Assembly (NCBI RefSeq): GCF_003217775.1 | Contig: NZ_QJVJ01000012.1 | Coordinates: 126,001 to 190,000 of the forward strand | Reading direction: 5' to 3' | Length of the DNA stretch: 64,000 nucleotides | Source: Paenibacillus flagellatus | GTDB lineage: Bacteria; Bacillota; Bacilli; Paenibacillales; NBRC-103111 | In this document: positions 17,536 through 24,942 of the stretch, piece after piece | Numbering within the stretch: the stretch's first letter is position 1 | Layout of the letters: the number at the start of each line of letters is the position of its first letter | The notes under the pieces: model-generated | The model's database searches: none | Told to the model about the DNA's origin: nothing | Seen by the model: the letters and a program-made list of their open reading frames with translations, nothing else | Position numbers and translations under genes: made by a program

Positions 17536-17829
17536 CCTGCGGATGGTGGAAACTCAAAGCCAAAACTCGCGTGCAAGGCCATTTCCTTTCTCCATGGCAC
17601 TAAGTGTATTCATGGATGTCCCTTTTGTCCAACTTGCGCGAGGAAAAAAGACCGCCTCCCCGGAAGAATGCTCGGAGAAGCGGTTTCGCGTGGGGAAGGG
17701 GCGGGTGGAGGGAAGTCCGTGCCCTTCCGAAAGGAATAGCCTTGCCGCTTCAGACATCTCACTAATCCCCCAAAAGTGAAGCAGGCCTTCGAAGTGGATT
17801 CCGACTACTTTCGGGGGAACCCCCGTAAA
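17536..17829. repeat. tandem repeat unit, copy 1 (about 294 bp)
   Basis: Starts at CCTGCGGATGGTGGAAACTC and ends just before the same words at 17830. It contains, in order, GGTGGAAACTC, a CATGGCACTAAG segment, a hairpin at 17651-17686 that on the minus strand is a full intrinsic terminator (AACCGCTTCTCCG ... GGGGAGGCGGT, then TCTTTTTTCC), the palindrome CTTCCGAAAGGAA, and a CCCCCAAAAGT / ACTTTCGGGGG pair. Small frames inside it look like chance and are not annotated. Confidence 0.9.
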
Positions 17830-18122
17830 CCTGCGGATGGTGGAAACTCAAAGCCAAAACTCGCGTGCAAGGCCATTTCCTTTCTCCATGGCACTAAGCG
17901 TATTCATGGATGTCCCTTTTGTCCAACTTGCGCGGGGAAAAAAAGACCGCCTCCCCGAGAATGCACGGAGAAGCGGTTTCGCGTGGGGGAGGGGCGGGTG
18001 GAGGGGAGTCCGTGCCCTTCCGAAAGGAATAGCCTTGCCGCTTCAGACATCTCACTAATCCCCCAAAAGTGAAGCAGGCCTTCGAAGTGGATTCCGACTA
18101 CTTTCGGGGGAACCCCCGTAAA
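17830..18122. repeat. tandem repeat unit, copy 2 (about 293 bp)
   Basis: Near-identical to copy 1 apart from scattered substitutions and a few-base deletion in the hairpin loop (hairpin 17946-17978). On the minus strand it again ends in a T-run. Confidence 0.9.
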
Positions 18123-18366
18123 CCTGCGGATGGTGGAAACTCAAAGCCAAAACTCGCGTGCAAGGCCATTTCCTTTCTCCATGGCACTAAGCGTATTCAT
18201 GGATGTCCCTTTTGTCCAACTTGCGCGGGGAAAAAAAGACCGCCTCCCCGGAAGAATGCCCGGAGAAGCGGTTTCGCGTGGGGGAGGGGCGGGTGTGGGG
18301 AGTCCGTTCCATTCCGAACGGAATAGCCTTGCCGCTTCAGACATTTCGCTAATCCCCTCCCGCTCG
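18123..18366. repeat. tandem repeat unit, copy 3 (truncated, adjoining the AraC gene)
   Basis: Matches copies 1 and 2 up to about 18350 and then runs into the end of the AraC gene at 18367. Its minus-strand terminator hairpin is at 18239-18275. This copy is probably the original terminator of the 18367-19188 gene, with the other two arising by duplication. Confidence 0.85.
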
Positions 18367-19188
18367 TCAGTCGAGCTGCAGCTCCCCGGTACGGTATTCC
18401 TTCGGGCTGACCCCATACCGGGCGCGGAAGACGCGGTAAAAGTACGTGTAGCTGTTGAAGCCGGACGTCTCGGCGATTTGCTCGAGCGACATTTTGCTGA
18501 ACAGGATGCGCTCGCGGGCGACGGACAGCCGGATCTGCTGCACGTACTGCATGATCGTCTGGCCGAACATCGACTTGAACAGATGAACGGCGCGCGAGAC
18601 GCTGAGGCCGACGTGGCCGGCGACGTCTTCGATTTTGAGCGGGGAGAGGGCGTGCTCCTCGATATATCGTTTCATTTCGTAAGCGAGAAACGACTTCCCC
18701 TTGCCCGAAGCCGAATGCTGCTCCTGCGTCGCCCGTTCGATCGTTAGGCACAGAAGCCGCAAATAATATTCGGCCATTTCCTTGGCCGTCCCTTTGCCCC
18801 GACGCTGCTCCAATATCGTCTGCCGGCACAGGTGCAGCACGTCTTCGTTGATCGGAAGCCGAACCCGTCTCGGCTTCGCCGACCGATTCCACCATTCGTC
18901 CAGCCATGAGCCGCGGCAAAAGAAATAGTAGTCCCCGCTCGACACCTCGCGCTCCCCGTTCGGCTGCAGCTCCTCCTCGATGCGCAGGTCGTACCGGTCC
19001 TTCGGCTTGTACAGCAGCAGGTCGCCGGGGACGATCAGCTTCGCTTCGCCGTCGATCAGCACGCGGCAGCAGCCCTCCACCTGGAAACGGATCAAATAGT
19101 TGCGCAGCCCCCGCGTGGAGGCGACGTGAAACGGCTTCGTATGATACGAATAGCCCGCGGCAAGCACTTCGCAGGAAGGTCGGTCCAT
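18367..19188 (-). CDS. AraC-family transcriptional regulator
   Basis: 273 residues: an N-terminal cupin-like sensor domain (about 10-110, with VPGDLLLYKPKDRYDL) and a C-terminal double helix-turn-helix AraC domain (about 170-268, with IEDVAGHVGLSVSRAVHLFKSMFG and IAETSGFNSYTYFYRVFRARYGVSP). It probably senses a sugar and controls the adjacent glycan genes. A second AraC gene lies 36 bases upstream on the same strand, so they may be co-transcribed. Downstream come three terminator-bearing repeats. Confidence 0.9.
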   Translation of the reverse strand: MDRPSCEVLAAGYSYHTKPFHVASTRGLRNYLIRFQVEGCCRVLIDGEAKLIVPGDLLLYKPKDRYDLRIEEELQPNGEREVSSGDYYFFCRGSWLDEWWNRSAKPRRVRLPINEDVLHLCRQTILEQRRGKGTAKEMAEYYLRLLCLTIERATQEQHSASGKGKSFLAYEMKRYIEEHALSPLKIEDVAGHVGLSVSRAVHLFKSMFGQTIMQYVQQIRLSVARERILFSKMSLEQIAETSGFNSYTYFYRVFRARYGVSPKEYRTGELQLD

Positions 19189-19224
19189 GGCATCCTCCGG
19201 TTCAATGATTGTCCTTTTACCGAT

Positions 19225-20091
19225 TCATCGACGATTACGGGATTGACGATACTGCTGCGGCGTTAACCCCGTTTTTTTGCGAAACTGCCGGATCATGTAA
19301 TTGGAGTCGGCAAATCCCGTCTGTGCGGCGATTTCCTGTAAAGCTAAAGGGGTCGTTTCTAGCAGCATCTTCACTTTGTGAATACGGATATGGTTCAAGT
19401 ATTGAAGCGCACTCATGCCGGTGTGCTTTTTTAGGCAGCGTGACAAATAGTCGGCCTCGTAATGAAGGGCGTGCTTCATATCTTGGGCATCGTAAGGCTC
19501 CATATACCGTTCATGCAAGTACGCCTCAACGCGTGACACCAATTCGTTTGAACGCGTTGTGGATTCCGCGTAAACGATCGATTGCAGCTCGACGAATAGA
19601 TTGGCAAGCAGCGCCTGCACCAACAGAGCATTTTTCATGGTGGAACCTCTGTGCAGCTCCACGATCTGATCGAGGATCGGCCACAGCATCGTTTGCCTGA
19701 GCGGCCCGAACTTGGGTAAATACATGTGCTGCGCTACAGGCACATAATCAATATCCGTACCTCTTCTGTATAAAAACGACCAGGGGACCTGGTTGGACGA
19801 CAACCGGCGCTGCGGCGACGGATGGGTAAAATGAATCCAATAGATCTCCGTGTCCTCCGTGCAGGGTGCATGTCCCCAATGGAGCACGTTCGGCTCCAAA
19901 ACGAGAATGTGCCCTCCTTTTACTTCGTAAGCGGTATGCTCCTCCGTGATATAGACGGCCCCCCTTTTTACCAGCAAAACGTCATATACCGAAAATGAAC
20001 GCGTAAAATGCTGTCTGCCCGGCTTCCATACGGTATGTCCTGCCGTAATGAGTTGCGGCAGCGGGGGGATGGGCAACTCCAAACATTCCAA
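19225..20091 (-). CDS. AraC-family transcriptional regulator
   Basis: 288 residues with a cupin-like sensor half (about 20-105, ending GGHILVLEPNVLHWG) and an AraC DNA-binding half (about 185-285, MKHALHYEADYLSRCLKKHTGMS, IAAQTGFADSNYMIRQFRKKTGLTP). GAGGAA-type ribosome DNA precedes the ATG. It is divergent from the glycosidase gene at 20230, and a 16-bp palindrome lies between them, so control of the 20230-28425 island is the natural inference. The base composition is more A+T-rich than the genes before 17 kb. Confidence 0.9.
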   Translation of the reverse strand: MECLELPIPPLPQLITAGHTVWKPGRQHFTRSFSVYDVLLVKRGAVYITEEHTAYEVKGGHILVLEPNVLHWGHAPCTEDTEIYWIHFTHPSPQRRLSSNQVPWSFLYRRGTDIDYVPVAQHMYLPKFGPLRQTMLWPILDQIVELHRGSTMKNALLVQALLANLFVELQSIVYAESTTRSNELVSRVEAYLHERYMEPYDAQDMKHALHYEADYLSRCLKKHTGMSALQYLNHIRIHKVKMLLETTPLALQEIAAQTGFADSNYMIRQFRKKTGLTPQQYRQSRNRR

Positions 20092-20133
20092 TCCCGGTTC
20101 CTCCTTTAGACGGAAATGTGCTATCGGTAGACG

Positions 20134-20149
20134 GTGAAATCTCTTTCAC
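20134..20149. promoter_or_regulatory. palindromic candidate operator between divergent AraC and glycosidase genes
   Basis: GTGAAA-TCTC-TTTCAC, perfect six-base arms. TATAGT at 20174-20179 could be the -10 of the plus-strand operon. A direct repeat GGAAATGT flanks the palindrome (20112 and 20151). Confidence 0.45.
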
Positions 20150-20229
20150 AGGAAATGTCGGATCGTTATTATTTATAGTAACGTATGGGCAATCGTCCAA
20201 CAAGGGAACGGCAACAGGGAGTGTTGGAT

Positions 20230-21261
20230 ATGGCAAAAACGGACTGTTTGATGGATCAATTATTACCGGCTCCGATACATGGCGGATTCAAAATGAAAGA
20301 TTACTGGGTATGGTGCGGTTCGGTAATCGTCGGCGAGGACGGGCGATTCCACATGTTTGCTTCCCGCTGGCCGAAATATTTACCGATGCACCCCGGCTGG
20401 CTGGATCAATCGGAAATCGTGCGCGCCGTTTCGGACTGTCCCGAAGGACCTTATGAATTTCAGGAAGTCGTTCTGCCGGCAAGAGGTGCGGAGCATTGGG
20501 ACGGCCGCATGACTCATAATCCGCATATTACGAAGCATGGCGATACTTATCTTTTATTTTATACCGGCTCGACTCATCCTTTTCCAAGCGTGAAGCCGGG
20601 TGAATCGTTCGGGCTCGCAGATCCTCGTTGTATCGTATCGCGTTCGAATAAACGGGTAGGCTTGGCAACCTCCATCAGCATTTACGGTCCATGGAGGCGA
20701 ATGGATCATCCCATTCTTCCGACGCGCGCGGAAAAATTCGATAGCTTCCTGACTTCGAATCCGGCGCCGGCGGTGAATAGGGACGGTTCGGTATTGCTCA
20801 TCTACAAAGCGAGACGTTATAGGGGGATCGAACCGGGCGGATTTACGCTCGGGGTCGCATCCGCCGATCGCTATGACGGGCCTTATAAGGTATTGGAAGA
20901 CGAACCGCTATTCGCATCGAAGGGCGTTCAACTGGAGGACCCGTTCATATGGGTATCTTCTTCGGGTTACGAGATGATCGCCAAGGATATGAACGGCTCG
21001 ATTTGCGGGGAATTGCACGGCGGTATCCATGCATGCTCGAAAGACGGCATTCGGTGGGAATGGAAGGAAAACCCGAAAGCTTATTCCCGAACCGTCCGAT
21101 GGGAGGATGGGACGGTTCGCACGATGGGCTGTCTCGAGCGGCCTTTCCTCTTGATCCGGAACGGCAAGCCTACCCATCTGTTTGCGGCGACGGCCGACGG
21201 TTCCGGCGGGTTCGCGAATGCTTCGAATACGTGGAACATGGTCATTCCAATCCGATCGTGA
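20230..21261 (+). CDS. glycoside hydrolase, five-bladed beta-propeller (GH43/GH32-like)
   Basis: A 343-residue protein without signal peptide, so probably cytoplasmic. The repeated blades contain GEDGRFHMFASRW, MTHNPHITKHGDTYLLFYTG, SNPAPAVNRDGSVLLIYK and LEDPFIWVSSSGYEMIAKD, the acidic-residue pattern of GH43-type propellers. Similar proteins in Paenibacillus are annotated only as glycosyl hydrolase family proteins. Substrate unknown. I start at ATG 20230, behind CAGGGAG; an in-frame ATG at 20185 has no site. First gene of the foraging island. Confidence 0.75.
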   Translation: MAKTDCLMDQLLPAPIHGGFKMKDYWVWCGSVIVGEDGRFHMFASRWPKYLPMHPGWLDQSEIVRAVSDCPEGPYEFQEVVLPARGAEHWDGRMTHNPHITKHGDTYLLFYTGSTHPFPSVKPGESFGLADPRCIVSRSNKRVGLATSISIYGPWRRMDHPILPTRAEKFDSFLTSNPAPAVNRDGSVLLIYKARRYRGIEPGGFTLGVASADRYDGPYKVLEDEPLFASKGVQLEDPFIWVSSSGYEMIAKDMNGSICGELHGGIHACSKDGIRWEWKENPKAYSRTVRWEDGTVRTMGCLERPFLLIRNGKPTHLFAATADGSGGFANASNTWNMVIPIRS

Positions 21262-21353
21262 CTTTGAAGGGGGGGGATGCTTGGATGCTTATAAGCTGAT
21301 GCGGCCCACACGAATCGTAATGCAAACAACGATCGAAGGGGGAACTTTCGACG

Positions 21354-23123
21354 ATGGCGGACAACCTTCAATTGATTCCCGTTCCTCAACAAGTGGAAAC
21401 GGGCGGGGGACACTATGAATTGCCGGACGATCTTTCCATTCAAGCGAAGACCGGCTCGCCCTTATATGCGACGGCTTCAAAAGAGTTGCAGGCCGTATGG
21501 ACGCCGGATGGCGGCTGCATTCGGTTCCGTTCGAGCGACGATGCGCCGCCTCTAGGCTTGAACGATTTCGTACAAGCGGCCGAAGGATATGCGCTTGTCA
21601 TTGCAGCCGAAGGCATCGACATATGGGCCTGTGATCCGGCCGGACATTTTTACGGGGCGATGACGTTAAAGCAACTCATACGCCAGTTCGGGAAACGTCT
21701 GCCGTTGCTGCGAATCGGAGACGCGCCGGCGCTTCGGCATCGCGGCGTGCAGATTCCGTTGGCTCAAGGATTGACGGAGTACCGCTCCGCTTATTTCAAG
21801 CACCTTGTCCCGATCTTGGCCGGCTGGAAAATGAACGCGCTTTATTTGTATTTGGAATCGTATTTCGATTTTCCATCCGTTCCCCATTTGGGAGGCCCCG
21901 GGGCGATGACCGCCGAGGATGCGCGGGAGCTCGATGCGTTGTGCAAATCGTACAACATCCGGCTCATTCCTTCCTTGAACGTCCTCGGCCATTGCGGCGA
22001 CATTTTAGCCTTGCAGAAGTATCATCATTTGATCGAATGCGGACCGGATAAAGATTTCCGCACGGCAAGCACGTATACGTTATGTGCCAGCTCGCCCGAA
22101 GTTCGTGCGCTTGTCGATGCGATGTTGACGGATACGATGGATTGCTTCAGCTCCGAAATCATTTGCATAGGCGGAGACGAAGTGTCCAACTTGGGCGAAT
22201 GCCCGGCCTGTCGGGCAAATGTTGAGGAGAAGGGGAAGCTTGGGCATTACGCCGATTACTTCTCCCGCATCAAAAAGACGTTGAATCAAAGAGGGAGAAA
22301 AGCCGGTCTTTGGGGAGACATGCTGATCAAACATTACGGCCCATCATCCGACGAAGAACGGCAGTACGCGATCGATGCACTCGCCGAGGGAACGATCATA
22401 TACGACTGGCATTACCGGGGCGGTTCTCCGCATACGTTGCGGATGTTTCGAGACGCGGGATTCGAGACGATCGCTTGCGGTTCGACCAATTTGGTGTATT
22501 CCAGCTCGGTCGATTGCGACCAACACCGGAAATTGACGGCTTTATACCGGGATGCGATAACTTACGGCGCTCTCGGAGGGGTAACGACCGCCTGGTGCAA
22601 CATGTACGGGCTGCATGAGGAGCAAGTAAACGTATTGACTTCCGTCAGCGGATGCTTGCTTTGGTCGGGGACGGAAAACGACCGTAAACCTATTTCGTTC
22701 GCCGAAGACTTCGAACGGGCATACAGCTTGCAGCGGTACGGGTTCGCCACGAATGCGTTAGTCGAATATTGGCATGCTCTCGGCGATCGGGAAGGGCCTG
22801 TTTTGAAACCGCTTACTCCCCTGAACGGCGTAGATATCCGCAAATGCTTGTATCACACGGACAACGTGCTCATGATGTGGAAGTGCTACAGCCCCATATT
22901 AACTAATCACAATTTGGCGAATTACGAAGAAGGAGTTCGCTTCGCCCGGTCTCTTTGGAACCGTGTAGAGGAAGCGATTAGCGGTTGCCGCGATCCCTAT
23001 ATTTCCCTTCAGTCCGCGCCGCTGCTCATGCACGAGCATTTGCTGCGCCGGTTTAAAATGACCGAAGCCGTATACGGCTATTACGATGCGGCGGCCCGGA
23101 TTCAATACGAGAATCGCCGGTAA
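21354..23123 (+). CDS. GH20-like beta-N-acetylhexosaminidase, interrupted by an in-frame stop
   Basis: 589 residues: an N-terminal GH20b-like domain (about 1-120) and a TIM barrel with the GH20 catalytic pair Asp275-Glu276 in ICIGGDEVSNLGEC. GH20 enzymes release terminal GlcNAc or GalNAc through substrate-assisted catalysis. No signal peptide is seen, so it probably works in the cytosol. The frame stops at TAA 23121-23123, but the same frame then stays open to 23489 with protein-like helical sequence (see the next entry). The full-length product would be about 711 residues. The last residues before the stop (YYDAAARIQYENRR) are mid-helix, which supports truncation. Confidence 0.82.
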   Translation: MADNLQLIPVPQQVETGGGHYELPDDLSIQAKTGSPLYATASKELQAVWTPDGGCIRFRSSDDAPPLGLNDFVQAAEGYALVIAAEGIDIWACDPAGHFYGAMTLKQLIRQFGKRLPLLRIGDAPALRHRGVQIPLAQGLTEYRSAYFKHLVPILAGWKMNALYLYLESYFDFPSVPHLGGPGAMTAEDARELDALCKSYNIRLIPSLNVLGHCGDILALQKYHHLIECGPDKDFRTASTYTLCASSPEVRALVDAMLTDTMDCFSSEIICIGGDEVSNLGECPACRANVEEKGKLGHYADYFSRIKKTLNQRGRKAGLWGDMLIKHYGPSSDEERQYAIDALAEGTIIYDWHYRGGSPHTLRMFRDAGFETIACGSTNLVYSSSVDCDQHRKLTALYRDAITYGALGGVTTAWCNMYGLHEEQVNVLTSVSGCLLWSGTENDRKPISFAEDFERAYSLQRYGFATNALVEYWHALGDREGPVLKPLTPLNGVDIRKCLYHTDNVLMMWKCYSPILTNHNLANYEEGVRFARSLWNRVEEAISGCRDPYISLQSAPLLMHEHLLRRFKMTEAVYGYYDAAARIQYENRR

Positions 23124-23489
23124 TTTTCCGATTTGATGGACCTCGCCGCTTCTTCGCTGCTTTCCCATCTCGATGATTTTCCCGTCGTCGAGTCGTATTT
23201 GCGGGAAGCGCATCGGCACTTCGGGTTGGAGACCGCGACCTTGCTCCGTTTGGAAGCGACGAAGCGGAACATGACGGAGTTAGCCGCGTTTTTCCGGCAC
23301 TTGGCGCAATCCGACCGACCCTTGCCGATGTTCGTACATTTGCACGACATATTCCTTCGTCCCTACTATTCGAACTGGTTTGTGGATCGGCAACACGAAT
23401 GGTCGAACGGACCGGAACGGTTCCGTCGGTACAGCGTTCAGGAAAAGGCGTGGGGCGCGGAACCGTTTTCCTGGCACGGAATCGAGTAA
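23124..23489 (+). pseudogene. C-terminal continuation of the GH20-like protein, cut off by a stop codon
   Basis: In the same frame as the 21354 gene, directly after its TAA. It reads FSDLMDLAASSLLSHLDDFP and goes on through VESYLREAHRHFGLE to AEPFSWHGIE. The sequence is amphipathic and codon-normal, has no ribosome site before its first ATG (23133), and ends 19 bases before the next gene. A nonsense mutation, a sequencing error or programmed readthrough would all explain it. Confidence 0.7.
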
Positions 23490-23508
23490 AGAGCAAAGGA
23501 GAATGCAT

Positions 23509-24837
23509 ATGAAGACGTTGAAAAAAGGAAGGCTTGCTTCGCTTTTGCTTGCGGTCGGGCTGTCGACCGCGCTTTTATCGGCCTGCGGCGGAGCCGGCGG
23601 AGCAGCGGACGGCACAAAAGAGTCCGGACCCGGCACAACCCCTCCGGCCGGCAAAGATCCGGTCGAAATCGTATTCATAACGCCGCAAACCGGCCGAACG
23701 GAAGAGCAATTTATGAAAGAAACCGGCAACGACATACAGGCCAAATTCCCTCATGTCAAAGTGAAGTTTATTCCGTATGCCAAAGGAACGCAAACCGCCG
23801 ATTTGATCGCGGCAGGGCAACCGATCGATATTATCGGAACAAGCACGTCCACCATCTCGGAGCTGACGCAATTCGGCCTTCAGTTCGATATGTCGTCTCT
23901 GATCAAAACGCACGGTTTCGATATCAACCGGTTGGAGCCGTCGCTGGTCGACTTCATTCGAGACTTTTCCAACGGCGGGATATACGGGCTCCCGACCGGT
24001 ACGGGCATCTTCACCCTGTTATACAACAAGAGCCTTTTCGACAAATTCGGTGTCTCGTATCCGAAAGAAGGCATGACGTGGGATGAAGTGTACGAGCTGG
24101 CCAAAACTATGACCCGGCAAGAGGGCGGCGTCCAATATTTCGGTCTCGTGACTTCGATATCCCATATGCTGAACAACAATCAGCTATCGGCCGCGGCCTA
24201 CGATCCGAAGACGAACCGGGTATTGATCGAGGACGACAAGTTCAAATCGGTCGTCAACAATTTTGCGAGGTTTTTTCAACTTGCCGATAAGGAACATGCG
24301 AAAGATTTGCTGAGCAAACATTCCGCTTTGTTCAAAAAGGAACAAAGAGCCGCCATGTACGCTTATTACGGCACGGATCTGGTCGCTTATCCCGGAGAGT
24401 TCGAATGGGGCAGCGTATCGATGCCGTTCTTCAAAGAGGCAATGGGCGCAGCCCCCCAATTTGCGCCGAGCTATATGAGCGTTGCCGCGACAAGCACACA
24501 TAAAGATCAGGCGTTCGAGATCATCGCCTACCTGCTCTCGGACGAGTACCAAATGAAAATGTCCAGACAAGGAACCGTCACGAGCTTGAAAAGTCCGGAT
24601 ATCCGGGCGGCTTTCGCCCAGGATCAACCGAGCTTTCAAGGCAAGAGCACAAAACCGTATTCACCGGATAAAGCGGCGGCGATCACGCCGAAAGACCAGT
24701 TGAGCGGCATCGCGATTTCCAAGGCCTATACGGCTTTTTCGAAAATCGTAAACGGCGAAAGCGATGTCAACAGCGCGTTAAGGGAAGCCGCGGAAGCCGC
24801 AGCGAAGGAGATCGAAGCGAAAAAGCAAGGGAAGTAA
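23509..24837 (+). CDS. ABC-transporter solute-binding lipoprotein (sugar type)
   Basis: A 442-residue extracellular binding protein of the SBP_bac_1 family. The lipobox is LLSAC (Cys26), followed by a Gly/Ala linker. The mature fold shows VEIVFITPQTG, GQPIDIIGTS, GIYGLPTGTGIFTLLYNKSLF and a C-terminal helical end. It would capture an oligosaccharide or glycan fragment at the membrane. AAAGGAG lies 7 bases before ATG 23509. No permease gene is near, so it must share permeases coded elsewhere or be a sensor component. It lies between the GH20 and M60 genes. Confidence 0.9.
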   Translation: MKTLKKGRLASLLLAVGLSTALLSACGGAGGAADGTKESGPGTTPPAGKDPVEIVFITPQTGRTEEQFMKETGNDIQAKFPHVKVKFIPYAKGTQTADLIAAGQPIDIIGTSTSTISELTQFGLQFDMSSLIKTHGFDINRLEPSLVDFIRDFSNGGIYGLPTGTGIFTLLYNKSLFDKFGVSYPKEGMTWDEVYELAKTMTRQEGGVQYFGLVTSISHMLNNNQLSAAAYDPKTNRVLIEDDKFKSVVNNFARFFQLADKEHAKDLLSKHSALFKKEQRAAMYAYYGTDLVAYPGEFEWGSVSMPFFKEAMGAAPQFAPSYMSVAATSTHKDQAFEIIAYLLSDEYQMKMSRQGTVTSLKSPDIRAAFAQDQPSFQGKSTKPYSPDKAAAITPKDQLSGIAISKAYTAFSKIVNGESDVNSALREAAEAAAKEIEAKKQGK

Positions 24838-24942
24838 AGCTATCCCGGGGCAAGCGCTTCGTTGAAGGGGGGGATGTGAAGGTATTCAAGCATTTCAACA
24901 GGATGCGGCATCTAGGGAATAGGAATGAAGGAGAGGTTTGAA

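Noticed and set aside
17425-18366. Small repeated open frames within the tandem units, including one starting KQAFEVDSDYFRGN
   Set aside because: The frames have no ribosome sites, run through terminator hairpins and differ in length between copies. The repeats are better read as non-coding.
17536-18366. Possible CRISPR array
   Set aside because: Three ~293-bp near-identical direct units without unique spacers and with no cas genes are not a CRISPR array.
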